From: Rhodanobacteraceae bacterium
GTDB lineage: Bacteria; Acidobacteriota; Terriglobia; Terriglobales; Acidobacteriaceae
Reading direction: 5' to 3'
Assembly (NCBI GenBank): GCA_903970285.1
Contig: CAJCHN010000038.1
Span: 20,527 to 84,526 of the forward strand
DNA: 64,000 nucleotides
Under the pieces are notes generated by a model that ran no database searches, had not been told where the DNA came from, and saw only the letters and a program-made list of their open reading frames with translations. The stretch's first letter is position 1, and each line of letters opens with the position of its first letter. Positions 29,219 to 38,574 of this stretch are shown in pieces. Made by a program: the position numbers and the translations under genes.

Positions 29219-29437
29219 ATGGCGCAGTCGATCGCAGATTCGGTACCGCAGCCAGTACCCATACCAGTTATCCCGCTGCGCGAGTGGATGCCCTGGGCAC
29301 TCTTTGGCGGCTTGCTTCTGCTGCTGTTGATCTATTTCGTCGGCGCGGAGCAGGGAGCGACCTCTCTGATCCATGGTCGGATGGTGCACGAGTTTGTTCA
29401 CGACGGGCGCCACCTGCTCGGCTTCCCCTGCCACTAG
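29219..29437 (+). CDS. cbtB: Cobalt transporter subunit CbtB
   Basis: Small membrane protein of 72 residues with one transmembrane segment (WALFGGLLLLLLIYFVGA) and a His-rich C-terminus 'HEFVHDGRHLLGFPCH', which is the CbtB signature and a likely metal-binding tail. It works with CbtA in cobalt uptake. Start ATG 29219 has AGGAGG 7 nt upstream; longer upstream reading is not family-like. A TTGACA at 29132-29137 might be a -35 but the matching -10 is poor. The gene is 5 bp before cbtA. Confidence 0.9.
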   Translation: MAQSIADSVPQPVPIPVIPLREWMPWALFGGLLLLLLIYFVGAEQGATSLIHGRMVHEFVHDGRHLLGFPCH

Positions 29438-29442
29438 AGGGA

Positions 29443-30204
29443 ATGTACTTGACTCGTGCGTTACTTCTTCGCGGAATGCTGGTCGGATTAATCGCCGGGC
29501 TGTTTGTGTTTAGCTTTGCTCGGTGGGCCGGAGAGCCGCAAGTGGACAGGGCAATTGCGTTTGAAACCAGCTTGGACCAAGCCAAAGGCGACCAACCCGA
29601 ACCGGAGATGGTCAGCCGCGAGATACAAAAGGGATTTGGTCTTCTGACGGGGACAATGCTTTACAGCACAGCACTTGGCGGTATCTTTGGGTTGGTATTT
29701 GCTGTTGCTCGCGGCCGCATCAGCCAGTCGAGGCCCAGGGTTCTCTCCGCTCTGCTGGCGGCACTTGGGTTCATCACGATCGTCCTCATCCCATCCCTGA
29801 AATATCCAGCGAACCCTCCTTCTGTCGGCAGTCCAGAAACAATTGGAATTCGCACGGGTGCGTATTTTCTGCTCATTCTGATTTCTATCGTGGTTATGAG
29901 TCTTGCCCTGAAAGCCAAGAACCATTTGCAGAAGTCGCAGGGCAGCTGGAACGCAACGCTATCCTCCGTCGTGCTTTACGTTATGGTCGTCAGTGTTTGC
30001 AGTCATTTCATGCCCCAGATCGACGAAGTTCCTCTCGGGTTTCCCGCCTCTCTTTTGTGGGGATTTCGCATCGCGGCCTGGGAGACGCAGTTGGTTCTGT
30101 GGACCGCTCTGGGCCTGATTTTCGGATGGCTCACGGAACGTGCGGAAGGCAGCTCCAACACACATGCCCGCCAACCGGCCGTTGAAGAAATTCGCTCCTC
30201 CTGA
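29443..30204 (+). CDS. cbtA: Cobalt transporter subunit CbtA
   Basis: Integral membrane protein of 253 residues with about five to six membrane helices. It begins 'MYLTRALLLRGMLVGLIAG' and shows 'DRAIAFE', 'QKGFGLLTGTMLYSTALGGIFGL' and 'LPIPSLKYPANPP'-like 'LIPSLKYPANPPSVG', the typical CbtA segments. Start ATG 29443 with AGAGGGA upstream. Paired with cbtB and placed between the two cobalamin riboswitches; the second riboswitch begins only 16 bp after its stop. Substrate is taken to be Co2+ from family and context. Confidence 0.9.
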   Translation: MYLTRALLLRGMLVGLIAGLFVFSFARWAGEPQVDRAIAFETSLDQAKGDQPEPEMVSREIQKGFGLLTGTMLYSTALGGIFGLVFAVARGRISQSRPRVLSALLAALGFITIVLIPSLKYPANPPSVGSPETIGIRTGAYFLLILISIVVMSLALKAKNHLQKSQGSWNATLSSVVLYVMVVSVCSHFMPQIDEVPLGFPASLLWGFRIAAWETQLVLWTALGLIFGWLTERAEGSSNTHARQPAVEEIRSS

Positions 30205-30219
30205 TGCGGACGCACAACC

Positions 30220-30417
30220 GTGCGTGATACCTTCGAATCAACCCATGGCGCCCGCAAGGGCTTAAAAGGGAAGTCCGGTGCAAAACCGGCGCGGTCCCGC
30301 CACTGTAGACAGAGATAAGTCGCTGGAAGTACCACTCGGTATGTCACCGGGGAAGGTTAGCGATGGATACGCAAGTATCGTCTTTGAGCCAGGAGACCTG
30401 CCAGGGGTACATAGCAC
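30220..30417 (+). promoter_or_regulatory. Cobalamin riboswitch upstream of cobN
   Basis: Contains the conserved cobalamin aptamer elements: AAAGGGAAgTCCGGTG, AAAACCGGCGCGGTCCCGCC, the B12 box CCGCCACTG, a GGGGAAGG segment and closing GAGCCAGGAGACCTGCC. The outer stem can form between GTGC/TACC at 30220-30231 and GGTA/GCAC at 30406-30417. It points into cobN, 115 nt downstream, and follows cbtA by 16 bp. No convincing terminator hairpin with a U-tract is visible in the expression platform. Confidence 0.95.
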
Positions 30418-30532
30418 TTTCTGCGGAGAACAGAAACCATGCGCTTGACCTCGGCACCATCAGCCCGTCCCTCTTCCTTTCCCGGTATCTTCCTCTCTAT
30501 CTGTTTGAGCGCGCCTGAGACTGGGTATAACC

Positions 30533-33500
30533 GTGGCTGAACTCTTTCGCCAACGTGTTATCCGCGCCGATGGCCGCGCCTTCAATATCGTTCAACACCG
30601 GGCACACCTGACCTACTGCTACACGGGTTGCTGCTGCGGCATTACGGAGCGCGGATATGCCGCGGTGCCGGTTGACGTCTATGCCGAAGAGTGGCTAAAC
30701 CGTAAGATCCGCAACCATGTTCATCTCACGCGCGGAGGATGTCTTGGGCCATGCGCACTGGCGAACGTGGTCAGTCTGGTCTTTGATGGCCGTTCGGTGT
30801 GGTTTCACTCTGTGAACAGTGCCTGGCAGGTGCGGCAGATCTATGACTACATCGACTCCATGCTTGCAGCTGACCGCTTTCTGCAGCCGCCCTCTGAGCT
30901 AAGCGAGTTCGTCTTCAACTACTACGACTGGGACGTCCGCAAAACAACCGATCTTTTGCCGGCTTCTGGCATAGAGAAGGCTCCTGCCGGCGCGAACGGC
31001 GCGATCATGCTGCTTTCGCATGCGGATACCGATCTGCTCACGCTGATGAAGGCTTCGGAACTGCTGCCGGAGGGACTTCGCGTAAGCGCATTCTCGCTGA
31101 ATGCGCTGCGAAATGAAGACCAGCTGAACGTATTGATCCATGGCGAAATGGCCAGGGCGCGAGTAGTCATTGTGCGATGCCATGGCCCCCTCAGTTGCAT
31201 CCCCGGATTTGATCGGCTGCGCGCATCTTGCATTGAACGGGGGCAGTCGCTCGTGCTGGTAAGCGGCTGTGGGGAGAATAGTTCGGAGTTCGCCGAGACC
31301 ATCAATATTCCAGCGGATGCGATGCGGACTGCAGCCTCCTATCTCGCGCTTGGTGGCGTGCATAACTTCGCGGAGCTGTTCCGCTTTTTGTCAGACCGGA
31401 TCATGCTCACCGGTTACGGCTATGCGCCGGCCGCTCCAATGCCCGAGCATGGCATCTATTTGGCTGAGACCGATTCCGCAACCATCCAAGACTGGGAGAG
31501 ACAAGCTGACCTGTCCCGGCCGACTATTGCTGTGCTCTTCTACCGCGCGCACTCGATGAGTGGCAATACCGGCTTCATCGATACGATCGCGCGAGCGCTT
31601 GACGCCAAGGGCGTCAATGCTCTGTGTGTTTTCACGTCCAGCCTCAAAGCGAAAAAGGATGGAAGGCCGGCAGTTTTCGAATTGATCGAGGGGCGCGCGG
31701 ATGTGCTCATTACGACGCTCTCCTTCGCACTTGGCGAGGTGAACACCGGCTCCGTGACGCAGTCGGGTGAGGCGATGCTGTCGTTTGAAAAGCTCGGTAT
31801 TCCGGTGGTGCAGGCGATCGCCTGCCAGATGCCCCAAGGAGCATGGGAGGGATCGCGCCGGGGCTTGAATGCGGTCGATACGGCCGTCAACGTAGCGATC
31901 CCGGAGTTTGATGGGCGCATCATTTCCGTACCTGTCTCCTTTAAGGAGCGCAGTCGCAACGGTGCCGAAAGCCTGTATGTCGCCAATGAAAACCGGGCCG
32001 CACGGGTTGCGGGAATTGCGAGCCGCCTCGCAAGCCTGCGCCACAAGTCCAATAAGGATCGTCGCATCGCATTCGTTCTCACCAATTCGGCTGCAAAAGC
32101 GTCGCAGGTGGGCGGTGCAGTGGGACTCGATACACCTGCAAGTTTGCTGACGACGTTGCATGCGATGCGTTCGCGCGGCTACAGCATTGCATCACTTCCC
32201 GAGACGTCCGACGATCTGATGCAGGATCTGCTTGGACGCGGAAGCTACGACAATAACTATCCGCTGGACCCCGCGCGAGCGATGCGCTTCGCGCGAGCGA
32301 ACTACCGTAAGATCTACGCTGAGTTTCCGCAACGTCCCGCGCGTCGGATGCAGGATTTTTGGGGTCAGCCGCAAGACTTCGGCTCCAGCATAAAACCCGC
32401 GAAGAAGACCGATAAGAAGTTGCTGCCGACGATCGCCGGGAAGATCGTCACCATCGACCAGGAGGAGCCTTGGGGCGATGATCGGGACTACCTGTTTGCC
32501 GGGATGGATCTCGGCAACGCGATGATCGCCTTGCAGCCTCCACGCGGCTACGGCATCGACCCAGATGCAATCTATCACACGCCTGACCTGCCGCCGACCC
32601 ATCACTACACTGCATTTTATCGCTGGCTTGGAGCTCCGCGCGCGGAAGGGGGCTGGGGCGCCGACGCAATCGTTCATATGGGCAAGCACGGAACGCTGGA
32701 GTGGCTTCCAGGCAAAGGAATAGGGCTCTCGGAAGAATGTTTTCCCGACCTCCTGCTGGGCGATCTGCCTCTCGTCTACCCGTTCATCATCAATGACCCG
32801 GGAGAGGGCAGCCAGTCTAAGCGGCGGGCACATGCAGTCATCATTGATCACCTGACGCCGCCGATGACTTCCGCCGAAACCTACGGATCGCTGGCGGAAC
32901 TCAACCAACTCGTCAACGAGTATTACGCTGTCGAGAAGCTTGATCCCGTGAAGCTCCCCTATTTGCAGCAGCAGATCTGGCGCTTGGTCGAGAGCACGAA
33001 TCTAAAGGCTGATCTTGACTTGAAGACGATGATGACCCGTGAACGCGGCGACCACAGCCACGAGTGGGATGACACGCTGACACCCGAGGGAATTCCAACG
33101 CAGCTTGCCTCCATGAACGGGAACGAGGTCGCGCATCTGATCGAGGATCTCGATGGATATTTGTGCGAACTGGGCTTGGCGCAGATCCGAGACGGGCTCC
33201 ATATCCTCGGCCAGATGCCCCCGCTTCCGGAGATGTTGCGTTCGCTCACACGGCTTGCAAACCCAGGCGTCCCGAGTTTACAAGCCAGTCTTGCTTCGTC
33301 GCTCGGCTTCGATCTGGCGGAGCTCCTGGACAAGCCCGGTGAGCGTATTGCGCCGTATTGCGAGTTGCTGGGCCAGCCATGCCACACGCACGCCGATGCG
33401 CTCGAGATCCTCGACCGCGCCATGCTTGATCTCTATACGATGCTTGAGACCTTTGGCTTCCGCTCAGCAGCGGTTCAAGAGGTGGAGCGGGCGGTATTGG

Positions 33501-34915
33501 GGCTTGAATCGCCCGGTATTACCGCGGCACTCGTCTTCGCATGTGACGAACTGGTTCCGAGACTGGAGCAAGCCAGCGATGAAATTGAGCATCTGCTTGA
33601 CGCGCTTGAAGGGAAGTATGTTCCTGCCGGGCCGGCTGGCGCGCCAACTCGAGGTATGGCGCACGTTCTGCCAACCGGACGTAACTTCTACGCCGTTGAC
33701 CCGCGAGCGCTCCCGTCGCAGGCAGCCTGGAATGTGGGCCAGCAGCTTGCCCGCGAAGCTGTCGAACGCTTCCACAAAGAAGAAGGGAAATACCCGGAGA
33801 TGATGGGTCTCAGCGTCTGGGGGACCTCGCAGATGCGGACGCATGGCGACGACATCGCGCAGGCGTTCGCCCTGCTCGGGGTGCGGCCTGTTTGGAACCC
33901 ACAATCGCGGCGTCTTGAGGGGGTTGAGGTCATCCCACTCGCGCAGCTTGGCCGCCCTCGGGTCGATGTGACCCTGCGGATCAGCGGTTTCTTCCGCGAT
34001 GCTTTCCCCCACCTGATCGACACGTACGACCAGGCAATTTCAATGGTGGTCGAGCTGGATGAACCACTGGATCAGAACTTTGCACGCAAACACTATCTTG
34101 CCGAACTGGAGATGAAGAAAGATATACCGGCGCACGAAGCAGAAGCCCAGGCCCGCTATCGCATCTTCGGGTCAAAACCCGGCTCCTACGGCGCAGGGAT
34201 TCTACCGCTCATTGAGTCAGGGAACTGGAAGGGGGATGACGACTTTGCGAGGGCTTTTCTCGCCTGGGGTGGATACGCCTATGGCAAAGGCGCAGACGGA
34301 GTCCATGCACAGCCGATCTTCGCTGAGCGCCTGAAGTCAATTGAGGTCGCTTTGCACAACCAGGACAACCGCGAGCACGACATCTTCGACTCTGACGACT
34401 ACTTTCAATTTCAAGGTGGCATGATCGCGTCCATTCGTGCGCTCAGCGGGAATCAGCCCAAGGCTTACTTTGGTGATTCGTCTCGCCCCGAAGCGGCACA
34501 AGTCCGAGACTTGCGAGAGGAAGCGCTCCGTGTCTACCGATCGCGTGTAGTGAACCCAAAGTGGATCGAATCAATCAAGCGTCACGGCTACAAGGGCGGC
34601 CTGGAGCTTGCGGCGACCGTCGATTACATCTTCGGCTTCGATGCCACAGCGCAGATCGCACCGGACTTTATCTATGAAGGATTAGCGGAACACTATGCGC
34701 TCGACCCTGCGATGCGCGAGTTTCTTGGCGCCTCGAATCCCTGGGCTCTCAATTCCATCGCGGAGAGACTGCTTGATGCCGCACGGCGTGAACTCTGGGA
34801 GAATCCTGCGCCGAGCACGTTGGAAGCCTTGAGAGGCGTCTTGCTCGAAGCCGAGATGCAGCTTGAATCCCGGGGAGAACAATCTCCCGCGCGCTTGCGT
34901 GAGGCCGTCCGATGA
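30533..34915 (+). CDS. cobN: Cobaltochelatase subunit CobN with N-terminal [2Fe-2S] ferredoxin-like domain
   Basis: 1460-residue protein. Residues 1-110 form a thioredoxin-like [2Fe-2S] ferredoxin domain with C29, C33-C35 and the C70-x3-C74 pair in 'LTRGGCLGPCALAN'. The rest is a full CobN/BchH-type chelatase large subunit that binds hydrogenobyrinate a,c-diamide and inserts cobalt: 'VIVRCHGPLSCIPGFDRL', 'ALDAKGVNALCVFTSSL', 'HMGKHGTLEWLPGKGIGLS', 'VWGTSQMRTHGDDIAQAF' and 'VDVTLRISGFFRDAFPHLID'. Such ferredoxins are usually separate proteins near cob genes, so the fusion is unusual. The start is GTG 30533 with only a weak ribosome site; it is first in the plus-strand operon under the riboswitch. 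Confidence 0.95.
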   Translation: MAELFRQRVIRADGRAFNIVQHRAHLTYCYTGCCCGITERGYAAVPVDVYAEEWLNRKIRNHVHLTRGGCLGPCALANVVSLVFDGRSVWFHSVNSAWQVRQIYDYIDSMLAADRFLQPPSELSEFVFNYYDWDVRKTTDLLPASGIEKAPAGANGAIMLLSHADTDLLTLMKASELLPEGLRVSAFSLNALRNEDQLNVLIHGEMARARVVIVRCHGPLSCIPGFDRLRASCIERGQSLVLVSGCGENSSEFAETINIPADAMRTAASYLALGGVHNFAELFRFLSDRIMLTGYGYAPAAPMPEHGIYLAETDSATIQDWERQADLSRPTIAVLFYRAHSMSGNTGFIDTIARALDAKGVNALCVFTSSLKAKKDGRPAVFELIEGRADVLITTLSFALGEVNTGSVTQSGEAMLSFEKLGIPVVQAIACQMPQGAWEGSRRGLNAVDTAVNVAIPEFDGRIISVPVSFKERSRNGAESLYVANENRAARVAGIASRLASLRHKSNKDRRIAFVLTNSAAKASQVGGAVGLDTPASLLTTLHAMRSRGYSIASLPETSDDLMQDLLGRGSYDNNYPLDPARAMRFARANYRKIYAEFPQRPARRMQDFWGQPQDFGSSIKPAKKTDKKLLPTIAGKIVTIDQEEPWGDDRDYLFAGMDLGNAMIALQPPRGYGIDPDAIYHTPDLPPTHHYTAFYRWLGAPRAEGGWGADAIVHMGKHGTLEWLPGKGIGLSEECFPDLLLGDLPLVYPFIINDPGEGSQSKRRAHAVIIDHLTPPMTSAETYGSLAELNQLVNEYYAVEKLDPVKLPYLQQQIWRLVESTNLKADLDLKTMMTRERGDHSHEWDDTLTPEGIPTQLASMNGNEVAHLIEDLDGYLCELGLAQIRDGLHILGQMPPLPEMLRSLTRLANPGVPSLQASLASSLGFDLAELLDKPGERIAPYCELLGQPCHTHADALEILDRAMLDLYTMLETFGFRSAAVQEVERAVLGLESPGITAALVFACDELVPRLEQASDEIEHLLDALEGKYVPAGPAGAPTRGMAHVLPTGRNFYAVDPRALPSQAAWNVGQQLAREAVERFHKEEGKYPEMMGLSVWGTSQMRTHGDDIAQAFALLGVRPVWNPQSRRLEGVEVIPLAQLGRPRVDVTLRISGFFRDAFPHLIDTYDQAISMVVELDEPLDQNFARKHYLAELEMKKDIPAHEAEAQARYRIFGSKPGSYGAGILPLIESGNWKGDDDFARAFLAWGGYAYGKGADGVHAQPIFAERLKSIEVALHNQDNREHDIFDSDDYFQFQGGMIASIRALSGNQPKAYFGDSSRPEAAQVRDLREEALRVYRSRVVNPKWIESIKRHGYKGGLELAATVDYIFGFDATAQIAPDFIYEGLAEHYALDPAMREFLGASNPWALNSIAERLLDAARRELWENPAPSTLEALRGVLLEAEMQLESRGEQSPARLREAVR

Positions 34916-36636
34916 GACCCGTCGCCTATCCCTTTTCCGCCATCGTAGGTCAGCCCGAGATGAAGCTTGCCCTGCTGCTGGCTGCTGTCGATTGGCGCCT
35001 TGGTGTTCTACTTCGCGGCGATAAAGGTTCAGGAAAGACTACTGCTGCGCGTGGACTTGCGGCACTCCTGCCGGCTCAAGCACCATTCATTAACTTGCCC
35101 ATCGGGACGACCGAAGACCGCCTGCTCGGGGGGCTTCATCTTGAACGGACTTTGCAAGGTGACCCTGTCCTCAAGCCCGGACTGCTGTCCGAAGCAAACG
35201 GTGGGGTGTTGTATGTCGATGAGATCAATCTGCTCCCCGCGCATCTGGGGGATGCTCTGCTCGATGCAGCGGCGAGCGGAGTTCACGTGGTGGAGCGCGA
35301 AGGGATGAGCGCCATGCATCCGGCGGAGTTTGTGCTGCTTGGCAGTATGAACCCGGAAGAAGGCTCGCTGCGTCCTCAGCTTCTCGACCGCTTCGCGCTC
35401 TCCGTCATGGTTCATGCGCCGCTCGATCCCAAGGAACGTCAGGAAGTCATGCAGCGCAGAATCTCGTTCGAACGGGATCCGAAAGAGTTCACCTCGGAGT
35501 GGTCCGATACGCAGGAAGCCCTGCAGGCAAGGATCTCCGCCGCGAGGGATGGACTCCCTGCGATCACGTGTTCCGACGAACTCATGGCGCACATCAGCTC
35601 CGCAGTTTGTGCGCTCGGCATTCGGTCCATGAGAGCCGATCTCGCCGCCCTCCGCGCGGCCAATGCTTGTGCTTCCCTCAACGGCGACCCATGGGTGACC
35701 GTTCAGCATGTTGAGTCCGTGCTTCCTCTGGTACTGGATCATCGAACATCCGAACGCCGGCGCTCGGCGCTCCCTTCCAGCCATCAGCGACCGCCGCAAT
35801 CGAACGTGGCGGAGTCAGAGACTGGGGCTGTCGGACAGCCTTCTACCAAGCCTGCAGAAGAGCAGATCTTTGCTCCACTAGCGTCCAAAGCTCCGTTCTT
35901 AGAAACCCTGCTGAGCGGGGATCTCGTCGGAGCGCGCGCGCAGGAGTCGATTTCAAAGTCGAGGCAGGTGACCGGGAGCCGGCAGTCAGATCTTCCGATC
36001 GAGCTCGACCTTCGCGCCACTCTGAGTCATGCACTGCGTGAGACGGGAGAACTGAAGCCGCGCCTTGAAGATCTTCATACACGCGTGCGCAAACCACGTG
36101 CAGGGACGCGCTTCCTCTTCGTAGTCGACTCCAGTGGGTCGCATGCAGCACAACAGCGGATGCGTCTTGTCAAAGGCGCCATATCGAGCCTGCTGACGCG
36201 CTCCTTCAAGCGTGATGATGAAGTCGCGATGATCGTCTTTCGTGGCACTTCGGCGAACGTCATTCTGGAGCCGACCCAGATACTTTCCGACGCTCTCGCT
36301 ACACTCGAATACCTCCCCACGGGAGGTCGTACGCCGCTGGCCGCTGCTCTCCGGCACGCGGAAAGCTATCTCACTCCATCGACGCTCCTGGTGTTGCTAT
36401 CTGATGGCCGTGCCAATATCGCTTCTGAAGGAGGAGACCCCTGGCAGGAGGCTCTTGTCGTCGCTCGGCGGATAAGTTGCAACGCAATGGTCGTCGATAC
36501 AGAGATCGGTGAACAGCGCCTGGGCCAATGTGTGGAGCTTGCAGAGACGCTCGGCGCACGCTATGTCTCTCTTGAGAACCTAGGCGAGATGGAACATCTT
36601 TCGATTCACTCTGAACATGAGACACAGGGAGTTTAG
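34912..36636 (+). CDS. ChlI/ChlD-type AAA+ and vWA chelatase subunit
   Basis: 574-residue protein with an AAA+ ATPase domain (Walker A GDKGSGKTT, Walker B-like 'GGVLYVDEINLLP', 'LDRFALSVMVHAPLD') followed after a Pro-rich linker by a von Willebrand A domain with MIDAS 'DSSGSHAA' and 'LLSDGRANI'. This is the BchI+BchD arrangement in one chain, likely the ATP-driven partner of CobN, in place of the CobS-CobT pair of alphaproteobacteria (not present here). ATGA overlap with cobN couples the two. The name 'magnesium chelatase' in such families is misleading in this context. Confidence 0.9.
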   Translation: MRPVAYPFSAIVGQPEMKLALLLAAVDWRLGVLLRGDKGSGKTTAARGLAALLPAQAPFINLPIGTTEDRLLGGLHLERTLQGDPVLKPGLLSEANGGVLYVDEINLLPAHLGDALLDAAASGVHVVEREGMSAMHPAEFVLLGSMNPEEGSLRPQLLDRFALSVMVHAPLDPKERQEVMQRRISFERDPKEFTSEWSDTQEALQARISAARDGLPAITCSDELMAHISSAVCALGIRSMRADLAALRAANACASLNGDPWVTVQHVESVLPLVLDHRTSERRRSALPSSHQRPPQSNVAESETGAVGQPSTKPAEEQIFAPLASKAPFLETLLSGDLVGARAQESISKSRQVTGSRQSDLPIELDLRATLSHALRETGELKPRLEDLHTRVRKPRAGTRFLFVVDSSGSHAAQQRMRLVKGAISSLLTRSFKRDDEVAMIVFRGTSANVILEPTQILSDALATLEYLPTGGRTPLAAALRHAESYLTPSTLLVLLSDGRANIASEGGDPWQEALVVARRISCNAMVVDTEIGEQRLGQCVELAETLGARYVSLENLGEMEHLSIHSEHETQGV

Positions 36637-36637
36637 C

Positions 36638-37183
36638 TTGCAACAGGCTCTAGGCACTTCGATCGTCCTCATACTAGGCGGAGTTCGCAGCGGAAAGAGC
36701 CGCTACGCACAGCAGCTGGCAGAGAACTCTGCGCGAGTGAAATTTGTTGCCACCGCAGAGGGCCGTGACGATGAAGAGATGCGCCGCAAGATTGAACGTC
36801 ACCGCGCAGATCGTCCGGCTCACTGGATAACGGTCGAAGAGCCACTCGCATTGAGCGATGTCATCAACGCAAGCGAAGACGACTGCGATGCCATCCTCAT
36901 CGATTGTCTTACCCTGTTCGGCGCAAATTTGATGGAGCGTCATAGGGCTGACGAGAATCGACTCCAAGCCGACGTCGAAGAGCTCTGTCTCACATTGCGC
37001 GCCTCCTCTCGTAGGGTCATCCTTGTCTCGAACGAGGTGGGCAGCGGCGTTGTGCCGGCTTACCAACTCGGTCGCCGCTTTCGCGATGTTGTCGGTGAAA
37101 TCAACCAGCGAGTCGCAGTGGTAGCCGATACGGTGCTTCTAATGGTCGCGGGCCTACCGCTATGTCTCAAAGGTGGTCACTGA
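36638..37183 (+). CDS. cobU: Adenosylcobinamide kinase/adenosylcobinamide-phosphate guanylyltransferase
   Basis: Bifunctional kinase and GMP-transferase (about 181 residues; CobU/CobP) activating cobinamide for nucleotide-loop assembly. P-loop 'LILGGVRSGKSRYAQQLA', then 'VKFVATAEGRDDEEMRRKIERH' and 'WITVEEPLAL', 'LIDCLTLFGANLM', 'LVSNEVGSGVVP' and 'GRRFRDVVGEINQRVA'. I choose TTG 36638 because AGGGAG (36626-36631) sits 6 nt before it; ATG 36617 in the same frame overlaps the chelatase gene and lacks a ribosome site. Confidence 0.93.
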   Translation: MQQALGTSIVLILGGVRSGKSRYAQQLAENSARVKFVATAEGRDDEEMRRKIERHRADRPAHWITVEEPLALSDVINASEDDCDAILIDCLTLFGANLMERHRADENRLQADVEELCLTLRASSRRVILVSNEVGSGVVPAYQLGRRFRDVVGEINQRVAVVADTVLLMVAGLPLCLKGGH

Positions 37184-38574
37184 TGACAGGATTTCTCATT
37201 GCTGGAACCTCGAGTGGCGTGGGCAAGACCACAGTCAGCCTTGCCGTCATAGCAGCTCTACGCCGTCGAGGTCTGAGAATCCAGCCATTTAAGGGTGGGC
37301 CGGACTTCCTGGACACAGGCCATCACACCCGCATCGCGGGACGCGCGAGTCGCAATCTTGATAGCTGGATGCTCTCTGCCGATGCGAACCGCGACGTTGT
37401 GCGTCATGCATCCCATGATTCGGATGTGCTTCTGGTCGAAGGCATGATGGGACTCTTCGACGGCAAAGACGGTCAGACGGAAGCGGGAAGCAGCGCAGAG
37501 ATCGCAAAGCTTCTGGAGCTTCCCATCATCCTGGTTCTGGACGCCAGCAAGACCGCTCGCAGCATCGCAGCGGTTGTGCTCGGCTTCGAGCTCTTCGATC
37601 CGGAACTTAGACTAGCCGGACTCATCCTGAATCGAGTGGCCAGTGAACGGCATTTCCGGATGCTAGAGGCGGCGATCAAGTCTTCCTGCAAGACGCCGGT
37701 GCTCGGATGGCTGCCACGCTCCGTCAGGATCACCATTCCCGAGAGACATCTCGGTCTGCAGACTGCAGAAGAGAGCGAAACCGGTGCTGATCTGGACGAA
37801 CTCATCCGTACCTTCGCGCAGCTTGCTGAGCAGCACATCGACCTTTCTCGTCTTCTCGATCTCGAGTGTGGACTGAATCTTGCTGATAAATCTTCGCAAT
37901 TGCGCGAAGAACTCAAGGATGGTGTTCGCATCGGGATTGCCCGAGACCGAGCCTTCTCCTTCTACTACGAGGATAATCTTGACCTTTTGCAGGAAAACGG
38001 CGCAACGCTAATCCCGTTCAGCCCGATCCATGATTCGGCTCTTCCATCAGGGCTTGATGCTCTGTATTTGGGAGGAGGATACCCAGAGCTTCACGGTGCC
38101 GCGATCAGCCGTAACGCGAGCATGCACTCATCAATTCGCGAGTTCGCCGCGTCGGGTAAGCCGGTCTACGCTGAATGCGGAGGGATGATCTTTCTCGCGC
38201 AGCAACTCAAGACGCTCGATGGTCTCACTTATCCGATGGCCGGAGTGTTGCCTCTCGAGGTCGAAATGACAGGGAAGCTTGTTGGCTTCGGATATGTCAC
38301 CCTGGAACTTACTCAGGACTGCCTACTCGGACGGGCAGGCACAAGCATTCGCGGACACAGCTTTCATTATTCACGCATCAGCGCGCAGTCTGAGATTTCG
38401 ACCAATTACCGCGTCGAATACTCACTATCGGGTCGAGTTGAAGACGAAGGCTACTCAGTCTCCAACGTGCTTGCCAGCTATGTCCACCTGCACTTCCGAA
38501 CTCAGCCCGCCATAGCCCAAAACTTTGTCGATGCGGCAATCGTGAGCCGCGACTCGTGCGGGGTGACTCAATGA
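37183..38574 (+). CDS. cobB: Hydrogenobyrinate/cobyrinate a,c-diamide synthase
   Basis: Glutamine- and ATP-dependent amidase of 463 residues acting on the a and c carboxylates. The N-terminal domain has the P-loop 'IAGTSSGVGKTTVSLA' and 'PFKGGPDFLDTGHH'; the C-terminal glutaminase has 'ALYLGGGYPELHG' and the catalytic Cys in 'YAECGGMIFLAQ'. Start ATG 37183 overlaps the cobU stop by one base (TGATG) after AAAGGTGG. Confidence 0.95.
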   Translation: MTGFLIAGTSSGVGKTTVSLAVIAALRRRGLRIQPFKGGPDFLDTGHHTRIAGRASRNLDSWMLSADANRDVVRHASHDSDVLLVEGMMGLFDGKDGQTEAGSSAEIAKLLELPIILVLDASKTARSIAAVVLGFELFDPELRLAGLILNRVASERHFRMLEAAIKSSCKTPVLGWLPRSVRITIPERHLGLQTAEESETGADLDELIRTFAQLAEQHIDLSRLLDLECGLNLADKSSQLREELKDGVRIGIARDRAFSFYYEDNLDLLQENGATLIPFSPIHDSALPSGLDALYLGGGYPELHGAAISRNASMHSSIREFAASGKPVYAECGGMIFLAQQLKTLDGLTYPMAGVLPLEVEMTGKLVGFGYVTLELTQDCLLGRAGTSIRGHSFHYSRISAQSEISTNYRVEYSLSGRVEDEGYSVSNVLASYVHLHFRTQPAIAQNFVDAAIVSRDSCGVTQ

